64,000 nucleotides of DNA from Betaproteobacteria bacterium (GTDB lineage: Bacteria; Pseudomonadota; Gammaproteobacteria; Burkholderiales; Usitatibacteraceae). The stretch spans positions 52,120 through 116,119 of the forward strand of contig JADKJR010000022.1 of the NCBI GenBank assembly GCA_016720925.1, given 5' to 3'. Both the position numbers and the translations under genes were made by a program. The notes beneath the pieces are model-generated. The model did no database searches and was not told the DNA's origin. It saw nothing but the letters and a program-made list of their open reading frames with translations. This document shows, piece after piece, positions 46,109 to 56,093 of the stretch. How positions within the stretch are numbered: the stretch's first letter is position 1; every line of letters starts with the position of its first letter.

Positions 46109-47726
46109 TCAGCTTTCCAGCGCACTTTCACTTGCCGTCCGCGATTTCTCCGGCAGCCGGGCGATCATGCAATCTGCCGTAAGCGCGAGGCTTGCGATCG
46201 ATGCCGCATTCTGCAGCGCCGAGCGGGTGACCTTGCACGGATCGAGCACCCCCATCTGGAACATGTCACCATACTCGCCGTTGGCAGCGTTGTAGCCAAA
46301 ACTGCCGGTGCCTTCCAGGACTCGCTGCATGACCACCCATGGCTCTACCCCCGCGTTCCGGACAATCTGCGTCAATGGCTCGTCGAGCACGCTGACGATG
46401 ATTTGAACCCCTGCTCGCTGGTCATCGTTGTCGCCGCTGAGTGCATCCAGTGATTGCCGGACGCGCAGCAAGGCAATGCCGCCGCCCGGCAATATGCCCT
46501 CTTCCACCGCAGCTCGCGTGGCGTGCAGCGCATCCTCGGTGCGGCTCTTGCGTTCCTTCATTTCGGTTTCGGTCGCGGCGCCGACCTTTATCACCGCCAC
46601 CCCGCCCGCCAGTTTCGCCATGCGTTCACGCAGCTTCTCCTTGTCGTAATCGCTGGTGGCGTCTTCAAGCAGTTGCTTGATCTGCGCAATGCGCGCGGCA
46701 ATAGCCTGCGCGTCGCCGGCACCGCCAATGATGGTGGTACTGTCCTTGCCGATCTCAATGCGGCGAGCCCGGCCGAGATCTTCAGGCGTGGCCTTTTCCA
46801 GCGAACGCCCTGCCTCACTGGAAATGACTTTTCCTCCTGTCAGTATGGCGATATCTTCCAGCATTGCCTTGCGACGATCGCCAAATGCCGGCGCCTTCAC
46901 GGCGCAGGCGCGGACCACCCCGCTCAGCGTATTCACCACCCAGGGTTGCCAGCGCTTCTCCTTCGACATCTTCCGCGATCACCAGCAGCGGCTGGCCGCG
47001 CTTGGCCACATGTTCCACCATCGGTAGCAATTCCTGAACAGAGAGGATTTTTTTGTCCTGCAACAGTATCAATGCATCTTCAAGCACGACGTTCTGCTTT
47101 TCGGGGTTGTTGACAAAATATGAGGAGAGAAAGCCGCGGTCGAACATCATGCCCTCGACCACGTCCAGTTCATTGGCGAGGCCCTTGCCCTCTTCCACTG
47201 TGATGACACCTTCGCGCCCGACGCGCGCCATGGCCGCGGAAATCATTTCACCGATTGACCGGTCGTTGTTCGCTGATATGGCGGCGACCTGCTCGATCTC
47301 CTTCGGACTGTCGCACGGCTTCGCCAGCTTGTGCAATTCCGCGACTACCGTGTTCACGGCCAGATCCATCCCGCGCTTGATATCGACGGGATTCATCCCG
47401 GCGGATACATATTTCATGCCTTTCTTGACCATGGCCGCGGCGAGTATGGTCGCAGTCGTGGTCCCGTCACCCGCGATTTCGGATGTCCGCGACGCTACTT
47501 CGCGCAACATCTGTGCGCCCATGTTTTCGAACCGGTCCTCAAGTTCCACTTCCTTTGCGACGATGACGCCGGAGTTGATCACGGTCGGTGCGCCAAACGA
47601 GCGCTCAAGCACCACCGTGCGCGCCTTTGGCCCCAGCGTAATTTTCACCGCGTCGGCCAGCGTGGTCATACCCTTGAGCAAACTCGCATGTGCCTCGTCG
47701 CCAAACAGCAGTTTCTTCGCGGACAT
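46109..47726 (-). pseudogene. groEL: GroEL-like chaperonin, extra copy, frameshifted
   Basis: A 60-kDa chaperonin. The N-terminal 260 residues (VKITLGPKARTVVLERSFG, AGDGTTTATIL) are in one frame. The rest (VVRACAVKAPAFGDRRKAMLEDIA and onward) are in another. A CCC at 46939-46941 has one base too many. Removing it joins ALATL to VVNTLSGVV exactly as in the family. The C-terminus ends SRTASESALES without the GGM repeats of the housekeeping GroEL, and no groES lies beside it. It is therefore probably a divergent paralogue, perhaps with special clients. Confidence 0.88.
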
Positions 47727-48117
47727 GTAACCTCCTGATGAGTGAAAGACAGCAGGAGAAAAGCATAGGTGAACTCTGCTCCGCGGATTTGATGATGGTC
47801 AAAGCAGCGCGAAGCGGGGACCACCTGGCAATGCGGTGATTTGCGAAAGGACTCCGTCAGGACGAGTACGACTTGTCCTGGCAGGCAGTAAACGAACGGA
47901 TCTTGACGAAACGCAAAGGCGGGTTATCGATCGGCACTATTCTGAAAGCGTGTTGTGGATGACGGGTAATTCCGAATCCCGGCACTGAGGTGAGGGGACT
48001 TGGTCGCTACCAGGTCAGTTTGCGGATTCCATGTGCAGATTCCATGGGATTGGCAAAGGTGGAGACGGCCTTCAGACTTGTTCAGCCTGAGAAACTGGAT
48101 AAGGGAGCTCCACTCGG
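47727..48117. other. Non-coding stretch, possible small RNA
   Basis: No gene is supported. A strong plus-strand terminator at 48118-48152 ends the stretch with no plus-strand gene before it for more than 2 kb (the DksA-like gene ends at 46036), so it may hold a small RNA. Confidence 0.45.
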
Positions 48118-48152
48118 CTCGCCGGCCCGTGAGGGCCGGCGAGTCTTTTTTT
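48118..48152 (+). terminator. Strong rho-independent terminator
   Basis: A perfect 11-bp GC-rich stem (48118-48128 with 48133-48143), GTGA loop, then TC and seven T. Confidence 0.92.
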
Positions 48153-48192
48153 CGCCCGTACCTGACCCCGTACGATTCCTCAAAAGCATGAC

Positions 48193-48462
48193 ATGTCCAA
48201 AGCCATTGATGACTTGCTCATCCGCATCCACCGACTGCATGAGGAGCGGGAAAACGAGCTTCAAAAGAAACGGGAGGAAATCGAGTTTGTGATCCGTGGC
48301 AAACGTGTGCAATTCGCGCAAGAGATCATCGCGCGGCAACACTTGTGCTTCTTCGAGTTTGGGGATGCGGAGGCGTATCGGAAGGGCTTTGCGCGTCTGC
48401 GTGAAAAATACGAGCGGGATTCGGAAGGCTGCTCCCGTCCGGTACCGGCAGGCTTCAACTGA
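48193..48462 (+). CDS. Hypothetical 89-residue coiled-coil protein
   Basis: A charged helical protein (HRLHEERENELQKKREEIEFV then GKRVQFAQEI). No family is recognised. It starts 40 bases after the strong terminator, so it needs its own promoter or read-through. Confidence 0.65.
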   Translation: MSKAIDDLLIRIHRLHEERENELQKKREEIEFVIRGKRVQFAQEIIARQHLCFFEFGDAEAYRKGFARLREKYERDSEGCSRPVPAGFN

Positions 48463-48540
48463 TTCCTTGAGGAAACGCAAAACAGGAAGTAGCGCGCTCT
48501 TACAATCCGCATCTCATCATGACGAAAAGGTATGTCGCCG

Positions 48541-49188
48541 ATGAGTACTTTGACGAAAGTTGCACTGGGCCTGATGGGGAAAATGCGGCCCCTTCCCGCA
48601 ATCGGTGACGGGCCGCAGACCATTGTGCTCCCCGCTCCCGAGACAACAGGCGGTATGCCGCTGCTGGACGCGCTTCGACAACGGCAATCCAGGCGTGAGT
48701 TTCTGCAAGAGGTTTTGCCGCCACAGGTGCTATCGAATCTGCTTTGGGCAGGATTTGGAATTAACCGGAAGAGTGACACCGGCCGCACCGCTCCTTCCGC
48801 GATGAACGCGCAGGAGATTGACCTTTATGCGGCAATGCCTTCCGGCTTATATCTTTACGACCCGCATGCGCATGTGCTGCGGATGACCGGTGCCGAGGAC
48901 GTCAGGCGCGTGACCGGCTACCAGGATTTTGTTGACGATGCACCGCTTGACCTGATTTACATGGTGCCGGCCGCGCAGCGCCAGTCTTACGCCTCGGTCG
49001 CCGCCGGGGCCATTGCGCAAAACATCTACCTTTATTGTGCGTCCGCCGGACTCGCCACGGTAATTCGGGCATGGATCGACCGCGACGCGCTGGCAAAAGC
49101 CATGGCGCTCACACCTGACCACCAATTGCTGCTTTCACAAACCGTTGGTTATCCCGCCGCGCTGTCAGGCGGTACGCCGCCGTCGTGA
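48541..49188 (+). CDS. Nitroreductase/SagB-type oxidoreductase
   Basis: 215 residues. FMN-binding residues appear in RQRQSRREFLQEVLPPQVLSNLLWAGFG and SAMNAQEIDLYA. The C-terminal IAQNIYLYCASAGLATVIRAWIDRDAL is typical of the family, and related proteins often lie in redox or modification clusters. ATG 48541 has AAGG 11 bases upstream; ATG 48532 is an in-frame alternative. The substrate is unknown. Confidence 0.85.
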   Translation: MSTLTKVALGLMGKMRPLPAIGDGPQTIVLPAPETTGGMPLLDALRQRQSRREFLQEVLPPQVLSNLLWAGFGINRKSDTGRTAPSAMNAQEIDLYAAMPSGLYLYDPHAHVLRMTGAEDVRRVTGYQDFVDDAPLDLIYMVPAAQRQSYASVAAGAIAQNIYLYCASAGLATVIRAWIDRDALAKAMALTPDHQLLLSQTVGYPAALSGGTPPS

Positions 49189-49214
49189 CCAGCGACATCT
49201 TCAAAGGAGAAATC

Positions 49215-49898
49215 ATGAATCATTTCAGGCGGAAAAACGGGGATCGTACTGCCGCAGCCGGGCTTGGGTTGATCGACGCGGTCTCCCGGCGAACATTCGC
49301 TGCCACCAGTCGCGTGTTCGTGGCGGCCATGCTATTGGCGGGCTGCGCGACGACAACGGTCGATGTGCAGTGGTCCAATCCTGACTTCACCGCCCGCAAG
49401 ATTGAAGGAAAGGTTCTCGTCGTCGGCTTGACCAGCGACCAGACCATGCGCCGTGTTTATGAAGATGAACTCAGGGCACAATTGTCCGCGCGCGGCATTG
49501 ACGTGACGCGCAGCTATGAAGTTGTTCACGGTGAGTTTGTCGCCGACGGAAACAAGGCAATCCTTGATGCGGCACGGCTTCAAGGTGCGGCGACTGTTCT
49601 GTCCAGCGCGGTCGTCGGCCACGAACACATTACGAGGCTGACTATCGATGAACCGCCGGTACCATGGTACGGCCTGTACGACGGCTGGTACCGGTACTAC
49701 TGGCCCTATTTGTATCGCCGTGCCGACGTCCGCGTCACCCAACGCTATCTCGCCAGCACCACGGTTATCGATGTTGCAAGCGGGAAGATACGCTGGACCG
49801 TGCGAACCCACACCGATGCCGGCAGCAATGTCGAAGGCGACGTCAAGGGTTTTGCCACCGCCGTTGTCGAGGCGATGACAAAAGGCGGGCTACTTTAG
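49215..49898 (+). CDS. DUF4136-like lipoprotein
   Basis: 227 residues from ATG 49215 (AAAGGAG seven bases upstream). The N-terminus is unusually long before a lipobox LLAGC near residue 45. The mature part (VDVQWSNPDFTARKIEGKVLVVG) and a Tyr/Trp-rich segment (WYGLYDGWYRYYWPY) fit the DUF4136 group. Probably an outer-membrane or periplasmic-face lipoprotein of unknown role. Confidence 0.8.
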   Translation: MNHFRRKNGDRTAAAGLGLIDAVSRRTFAATSRVFVAAMLLAGCATTTVDVQWSNPDFTARKIEGKVLVVGLTSDQTMRRVYEDELRAQLSARGIDVTRSYEVVHGEFVADGNKAILDAARLQGAATVLSSAVVGHEHITRLTIDEPPVPWYGLYDGWYRYYWPYLYRRADVRVTQRYLASTTVIDVASGKIRWTVRTHTDAGSNVEGDVKGFATAVVEAMTKGGLL

Positions 49899-49979
49899 GC
49901 GGTGTCTCACTGCAAACGCTGGTCATGCGCGTTGCTTGAGATCTGCCGTCAGTTCAAGGATCTCAGCGAACCCTGAACC

Positions 49980-50256
49980 ATGTCTTCCCCCACGACGAGG
50001 AACGGTGGAACCCGTCACGGACAACTTCAGCAATCGATATGTCTTTCCAGACGGCGAACTGGTTACGGTCGGCAATGTCGATCGAAGGATGGAGAACGTC
50101 CAATGCGGAATATGGGGTGTGGAGGTTTTGCGTCCGCACGATGCGACGCGTGCCGAAGCGCTTCGGCATCGGGCAGCCGTTTTGCGGGCGATCCGCCTGC
50201 GGATCGAAACCGCGCTAAATCTCAAGCACTGGCGCGGTGTTTCAGGCGAAAAGTAG
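49980..50256 (+). pseudogene. Remnant of a cyclopropane-fatty-acid-synthase-like methyltransferase
   Basis: A short frame reads TDNFSNRYVFPDGELVTVGNV and WGVEVLRP, close to the C-terminal RYVFPDGEL...VExLRxHY region of CFA-synthase-type methyltransferases. A neighbouring frame just upstream reads LNHVFPHDEE, like the preceding FLNHGI segment of the family. The catalytic domain is missing, so this is a 3' fragment. Its tail is replaced by the dispersed repeat. Confidence 0.45.
50141..50256 (+). repeat. Dispersed repeat, copy B
   Basis: Matches copy A at 38885-38994. The core agcactggcgcgg is at 50225-50237 and ends in frame as LNLKHWRGV. Confidence 0.5.
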
Positions 50257-50574
50257 CCAGGGGGCGCGCCAATGCTTGAGTTCTGATGCGATCTGTAGCC
50301 CCCGCGCATTCCGGACAACATTCGGCGCGCTGTGTCGCGCCGTCCAAATTGCGCAACGCATGGCATGCGGGGATGCGCTGCCGCATTTTGCCCGCGACGT
50401 CACCTGCGACCGGCTCTCCCCGACTCGATGTTAAAATTGATTTAAGTCAGCGTCCTTCCTCCAGTTTCACCACCTGCAACGATTGGCCGCGTCGCCGCTG
50501 CAATCCCTTTCAATCGCAGCATTTCCTGGCCCAACGCCCTTCCCTAACACTACTCTCAGCCCGGATGTCCGCCC

Positions 50575-52029
50575 ATGACCGCCTCATTCGAATCCACCTT
50601 CAAGCGCGTTGTCCCGGCAGTCGATTTCTGCTCGCTGCGTTTTGTTGAAGAAACCACCGAACAATTAAACGTTCGCCAAAACGTCACTGAGCCGCCCCAA
50701 ACCTGCGTTGATCGCGGGGTGATGATTTCCATCTTTGACAAGGGCGGATACGGGTATGCCGCGACCAGCGATCTTTCAGAGTCCGGCTTGCGCGCCGCCG
50801 TTGCGCGCGCCCACGAGTGGGCGCGGCTGACTGCCGGGCGGAGCGTGATCGACTATTCAACACTGGCCATGCCGGCGGCAGCGGGGCGTTATCAAACACG
50901 ATTGCAGCAGCCGGCGCTCTCCAGCAAGCGCGAAAAAATCGACATGCTCAAGGCCGAATCCGCGCAATGCAAGATCGACGACAGGATAGTAGATTGGTCG
51001 GCAAGCTTCTGGACCACCCATACCAAACAGCTTTATGTCACTGCCGATGGCGGGATGATCGAGCAGGAATTCGATTTCATGGTGCCCGCCCTGTCGGTGA
51101 CGGCATTTGCCGGCGGTGAAGCGCAAACGCGCTCCTTCGGCGGCCGCTACAACGGCTTTTGCCAGCAAGGTGGCGCTGAAATTGTCGCCCGTTCGGGTTT
51201 TCCCGGATCGGGCAAACGTACTGCAGAAGAAGCACTCGCGCTGCTCACGGCACCCAATTGCCCATCCGGCAAGATGGATGTGCTCCTCATGCCGGATCAG
51301 ATGATGCTGCAGATTCATGAATCCATCGGTCACCCGCTGGAACTGGATCGCATCCTCGGTGATGAACGCAACTACGCCGGCACCAGTTTTGTGACGCTCG
51401 ACATGTTCGGCAGCTATCAATACGGCTCGCCGCTACTAAACGTGACCTATGATCCGACCATGGCCGAGCAGTTCGCGAGCTTTGCATTCGACGACGATGG
51501 CGCCCGCGCGGAGAAAGCGTACGTCATTCAGAACGGGATCCTGCAGCGCCCGCTGGGGGGCAGCATCTCGCAGGCACGCGCCCTCAAGGCGGGACATGCC
51601 CTGCGCGGTGTCGCCAACGCCCGGGCGTGTTCCTGGAACCGCGCGCCGATCGACCGCATGGCCAATCTCAATATCGAGCCCGGCACGAGCGCGCTGGATG
51701 ACATGATCGCCTCCATCGAACGCGGCGTGCTGATGCGCACCAACGTCTCGTGGTCGATCGACGACTCGCGCAACAAATTCCAGTTTGGCTGTGAAATCGG
51801 CCAGGTGATCGAGAACGGCAAGCTCGGTCACATCGTCAAGAACCCGAACTACCGCGGCATTTCCGCAACATTCTGGCGCTCGCTCGCGATGGTCGGCAAC
51901 GCCGCCACACAGGAAGTGATGGGCACGCCTTTCTGCGGCAAGGGCGAACCCAACCAGGTCATTCGCGTCGGACACGCCAGTCCCGCATGCAAATTCGCGA
52001 ACATCGATGTGTTCGGCGCCGAAGCATAA
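50575..52029 (+). CDS. TldD-like metallopeptidase, HESIGH variant
   Basis: 484 residues. TldD is the zinc-bearing half of the TldD/TldE protease that trims peptides such as microcin B17. Here the zinc motif reads IHESIGHPLELDRI rather than the usual HEAVGHGLEGD, so this is a paralogue subgroup. The next gene encodes the TldE partner 14 bases later. No peptide-antibiotic precursor is visible nearby. Confidence 0.88.
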   Translation: MTASFESTFKRVVPAVDFCSLRFVEETTEQLNVRQNVTEPPQTCVDRGVMISIFDKGGYGYAATSDLSESGLRAAVARAHEWARLTAGRSVIDYSTLAMPAAAGRYQTRLQQPALSSKREKIDMLKAESAQCKIDDRIVDWSASFWTTHTKQLYVTADGGMIEQEFDFMVPALSVTAFAGGEAQTRSFGGRYNGFCQQGGAEIVARSGFPGSGKRTAEEALALLTAPNCPSGKMDVLLMPDQMMLQIHESIGHPLELDRILGDERNYAGTSFVTLDMFGSYQYGSPLLNVTYDPTMAEQFASFAFDDDGARAEKAYVIQNGILQRPLGGSISQARALKAGHALRGVANARACSWNRAPIDRMANLNIEPGTSALDDMIASIERGVLMRTNVSWSIDDSRNKFQFGCEIGQVIENGKLGHIVKNPNYRGISATFWRSLAMVGNAATQEVMGTPFCGKGEPNQVIRVGHASPACKFANIDVFGAEA

Positions 52030-52043
52030 CCAGAACAACTCAA

Positions 52044-53366
52044 ATGCAAACCTACTTCTACCAATTGGCTGATTTCATCGGCACACAGACCCGCAGTGAA
52101 GAGACCTATCTCGCGTACCTGTCCGCCGAGGAATCAAACTTCGTGCGTTTCAACCAGTGCCTCGTCCGGCAAGCCGGTTCAGTCAAGCAAACCGGACTGA
52201 CGCTTTCGCTGATCGCGCAACAGCGCCGGGCGGAATCGCATCTGACGCTTTCCGGACAGCGGGAAGACGATCGTGGACTCGTCCTGGCGGCGCTCGATGC
52301 GTTGCGGCGCGACCTTGCCGACCTGCCGGAAGATCCTTATCTGCTCTTTAACCAGATCCCGCAATCGACCGAGCGCATCGGCGAATCGGGGCTGGCCTCC
52401 GATGCCGACATTCTCGACCAGGTCGTGACACTTGGACAGGGCAAGGACCTGGTCGGCATTTATGCCGCCGGCACGATTTACAAGGGCTTTGCCAATTCGC
52501 TCGGACAGCGCAACTGGCATCGGGTGGATAACTTCAATTTCGAGTGGTGCCTGTACCACGCCGCAGACAAGGCGGTGAAGAACAGTTACGCAGGCACACA
52601 TTGGGATGGCGGGGAATTTGCCCGGAAAATGGCCGCGAGCAGCGAACAGCTGGCCGTCCTGAAACGGGCCCCAAAGCAGCTCGCTCCCGGGCAGTACCGG
52701 GCCTATCTGGCGCCGTCCGCCATGAATGAAATTCTCGGCCTGTTGAGTTGGGAAGCGTTCGGCATCAAAACGCAGCGCAACAAGCAAAGTCCGCTGCTGA
52801 AGCTGGAAGACGGCTCGGCCGCCTTGAACGCGAGCGTTGATTTGCAGGAGAACAGCCAGGATGGCATCGCGCCCGGCTTTCAGGCGGACGGGTTCATCAA
52901 GTCGGCGACCGTGCCGTTGATCTCCCGCGGCCACCACGCCGGGGCACTGGTCAGTCCGCGTTCCGCGCGTGAGTTCGCCCTCGAAACCAATGGCGCAAAC
53001 AGCGCCGAGGCACCCGAGGCGCTGGAAATGGCGGCGGGTTACATGCATCGCGATGACGTGCTCAAAACGTTGGGCACCGGCATTCTGATTGGCAATCTTC
53101 ACTATCTCAACTTTTCCGACCGGCGTGCTTGCCGCATGACGGGCATGACCCGGTTTGCCACTTTCTGGGTGGAAAAAGGTGTGATCCAGGCGCCGCTCAA
53201 CGTCATGCGCTTCGATGATTCCGCCTATCGCGTGCTCGGTGACAATCTCCTTGCGCTCACCGCAGAACGCGAGTTAATCCTCGATTCCGGAACCTACGGC
53301 GAACGGTCAACGGGCTCGGCACGTTTGCCAGGCGCCCTAGTCAAAGACTTTGCATTGACGTTATGA
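52044..53366 (+). CDS. TldE/PmbA-like protease subunit
   Basis: 440 residues, the non-metal partner of the upstream gene. There is no HExxxH. Family segments include DLVGIYAAGTIYKGFANSLGQRNW, QLAPGQYRAYLAPSAMNEIL and LHYLNFSDRRACRMTGMTRFATFWVE. ATG 52044 follows the TldD stop; the longer open frame lies inside that gene. Confidence 0.86.
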   Translation: MQTYFYQLADFIGTQTRSEETYLAYLSAEESNFVRFNQCLVRQAGSVKQTGLTLSLIAQQRRAESHLTLSGQREDDRGLVLAALDALRRDLADLPEDPYLLFNQIPQSTERIGESGLASDADILDQVVTLGQGKDLVGIYAAGTIYKGFANSLGQRNWHRVDNFNFEWCLYHAADKAVKNSYAGTHWDGGEFARKMAASSEQLAVLKRAPKQLAPGQYRAYLAPSAMNEILGLLSWEAFGIKTQRNKQSPLLKLEDGSAALNASVDLQENSQDGIAPGFQADGFIKSATVPLISRGHHAGALVSPRSAREFALETNGANSAEAPEALEMAAGYMHRDDVLKTLGTGILIGNLHYLNFSDRRACRMTGMTRFATFWVEKGVIQAPLNVMRFDDSAYRVLGDNLLALTAERELILDSGTYGERSTGSARLPGALVKDFALTL

Positions 53367-53439
53367 TGGAGGCGTCCATTCTGCGAGAAGCGTAAGATTT
53401 GTGTTATTGTTATTTTGTTATAAAACAAATGTTTAAAGA

Positions 53440-55240
53440 ATGTATTTAATCAAAAACCTGAGCATTGGGACCTGCGTGTTCTGGGGTGCGCGATGTCGGC
53501 ATTCCTTGCCTCGTTTGTCTCACACGATGCGTTCGCCGACCCGCCGCTAACGTTCCGGCAGGGACCCATCCGACGGCAACCCACGTCGTCGACGCGGCGC
53601 CACCCGCACAACCGCCACTGGCAGAACTGGTACCTGCAAAGCCCATCAGCGATGCCGACCTCTGGCAGCGGGTCCGGCGCGGATTCGCCATGGGAGAACT
53701 CGATACGCCATTGGTCCAGAACCATGAACAGTGGTACTCGACCCGCCCGGAATACATCCAGCGCTTTGTCGATCGCGGATCCAAGTATCTCTACCATGTC
53801 GTCGAAGAAATCGAACGGCGCGGCATGCCAACGGAAGTCGCGCTGCTGCCGATCATTGAGAGCGCCTTCAACCCGCAGGCGAATTCGCGGGCCAAGGCCG
53901 CGGGTATGTGGCAATTCATTCCCAGTACCGGCAAACACTTTGGCCTGAAACAGGACTGGATGGCCGACAATCGGCGCGATGTGCTCCTTTCCACGCACGC
54001 GGCGCTGGATTATCTGCAAAGGCTGCACGGCATGTTCAATTCCTGGGAGCTTGCATTCGCGGCCTACAACTGCGGCGAAGGCTGCGTGGCACGCGCGATC
54101 CAGAAGAATGCGCGCAAAGGCTTGCCGACGGATTATCTCAGCCTCAATTTGCCTCCCGAAACCCGCAATTACGTGCCCAAGCTCATTGCGGTCAAGAACA
54201 TCGTGCTGGCGCCAGGCAGCTATGGAATCGAGCTGGATTCCATGGACAACCGCCCCTATTTCAGCAAGGTCGCTGCCCCCGCCAAGATCGACGTCAAGCT
54301 TGCCGCTCGACTCGCGGAAATGCCGGAGGATGAATTTGCGGCGCTGAATCCGGCCTTCAACAAGCCGGTTGCGTCGTCAGGCACCGGCTATTTCCTGGTG
54401 CCCGCCGATAAGGCGGCGACTTTCCGGGAAAATATGGCGCTGTATCGCTCACTCGATGGGCCGCTGGTCTCGTGGCAGGCCGCCAGCGCCAAACGGGGGG
54501 AATCGATTGAGGCCGTGGCGAGGCGTTACGGATTGACCGCGTCCTACCTGCGCGCGACCAATCGTTCGCTGCCGGAAAGAAAGGGCAAGTTTTCGCAGCC
54601 GGCATCATTCATGGTGCCGATGCATAAGGAAGCGAGGATCATCAATGCGACGCTGGACAAGAAGACGGCACTAAAAGCTTCGCAGCCACCGGCTGCGGTA
54701 AAAGCCGTTGAACCAAAATCAGAAGCAACGGTTGTCGCAGCCATTGAAACCATCAGCTCCGGCAACAGCGTTCAGCCGCCAAGGGCGCTAGCCGCCGACG
54801 ATACGCCGGCAAGCGCGACGCCGATACTGGCATCCCAGGTAGCACCCGTACCCGGTGGCATGGCAGAACCGATGCCTGCATCCTATCGGGTAGAGAACGG
54901 CGACACGCTATTTTCGATTGCCAGGAGATTCGGCGTATCGATTGATCAGATCAAGTCCCGAAACGGCCTCTCAGGAAACAGCGTGCAGGTGGGTCAGATC
55001 GTGCGTTTCGATGCGAACGCATCGACGGTTATCGCCGCACGCGAGCCGGCACTGGTGCGGGTCAGCGCACCGGTAAAGTCGAGACCGGTTTTGCCACGCA
55101 CCTACACCGTTCGCAGCGGTGACAGCTTGTTTGCCATTGCGATCAAGTTCGGCGTTGAGCTGGATGACCTGCTTCGCTGGAACAAGCTTACGGGTCGCAC
55201 GATTATTCAGCCGGGGCTCAAAATCCGTATCGCGGCATAG
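53440..55240 (+). pseudogene. mltD: Membrane-bound lytic murein transglycosylase D, frameshifted near the signal peptide
   Basis: MltD cleaves peptidoglycan glycans to 1,6-anhydro products. The main frame holds the SLT domain (VALLPIIESAFNPQANSRAK with the catalytic Glu, AGMWQFIPSTGKHFGL, AFAAYNCGEG) and two C-terminal LysM domains (YRVENGDTLFSIARRFGVS and YTVRSGDSLFAIAIKFGVE). It lacks a usable start. ATG 53440, one missing base in the G-run at 53475-53478 and one near 53545 restore a signal peptide (MYLIKNLSIGTCV, then MSAFLASFVSHDAFA) joined to the mature protein. The indels are probably assembly errors; the annotated frame alone (53465-55240) would lack secretion. Confidence 0.85.
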
Positions 55241-55430
55241 CGCTGCACGCAGCCCCGCCTTGGGTACACGAAACGCTGACGCTGGTTATCGTGCTCTCGC
55301 TTCCATTGCTCGATTCATGTGGCGGCAGGACGCATGGATTCGCTCAGCCGGAAGCGCGATAATGTCCCTGAACGCAGTCGATGAGATTGCCTTGAATTGA
55401 CTTGTCGCGCCAACACAAGGATCCGCCACC

Positions 55431-55967
55431 ATGACTACTTCTCTTGTCGTTACACTCGTCGGCCCGGATCGTCCCGGTCTCGTCAGCGCGCTATCCGACA
55501 AGGCCGTTGAATTCGGCGCCAATTGGGCAGACAGCGTGATGTCCAATTTTGCCGGTCAGTTTGCCGGCATCGTGCAGCTGGAAGTTCGCCCCGAAAAATG
55601 TGACGCATTGATTGCGGCGTTGCGTGCGCTGGAGTCGCCGCAGATGCACGTCAGCGTCACCAAGGGCGCCAGCGCCGCCAAACCGCTTTCAACACGCCGG
55701 CTCAAACTCGATCTTGTCGGACATGACCGACCCGGCATCATCCACAGTATTTCCAGTCAGTTGGCTCAGCGCCAGATCAGCATCGAGAAACTGGAAACAC
55801 ATATCGCCAGCGGCGCGATGGCGGGCGGGCAGATGTTTCAGATGAAGGCCTTGCTTTTGGTACCGCAGGCACTGGATGAAGATGAACTTCGGCAGGGACT
55901 CGAAAGCCTGGCCAATGAACTGATGATTGATATGTCGCTGGATGATACCAAGGCGGCGGTGCAATAG
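55431..55967 (+). CDS. GcvR-like double ACT domain protein
   Basis: 178 residues with two ACT domains (LVVTLVGPDRPGLVSALSDK and KLDLVGHDRPGIIHSISSQL). GcvR represses the glycine cleavage system by binding GcvA. No gcv genes are nearby, so the exact partner is open. Confidence 0.85.
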   Translation: MTTSLVVTLVGPDRPGLVSALSDKAVEFGANWADSVMSNFAGQFAGIVQLEVRPEKCDALIAALRALESPQMHVSVTKGASAAKPLSTRRLKLDLVGHDRPGIIHSISSQLAQRQISIEKLETHIASGAMAGGQMFQMKALLLVPQALDEDELRQGLESLANELMIDMSLDDTKAAVQ

Positions 55968-56093
55968 TGGCATGAATAGCAAGTACCGGCGCATGGCAAA
56001 GCCTGCGGAACCTTTCAACTGACGAACGGCCTGACTTGATTGATGGCGATCAACAGCAGTACTACGCGACAGAAAGAAAATCGGGCCAGCCTG

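Larger units (their letters stand above)
49899..50574. other. Stretch with a gene remnant and copy B of the dispersed repeat
   Basis: No intact gene. It holds the methyltransferase-like remnant at 49980-50256 and repeat copy B. Nothing convincing is seen from 50257 to 50574. Confidence 0.5.

Noticed and set aside
48000..48060. SRP RNA-like segment taccaggtcag
   Set aside because: The conserved GGAAGGAAGCAG part of 4.5S RNA is missing.
47990..48292. 100-residue plus-strand frame
   Set aside because: It passes through the strong terminator hairpin and overlaps the small gene at 48193.
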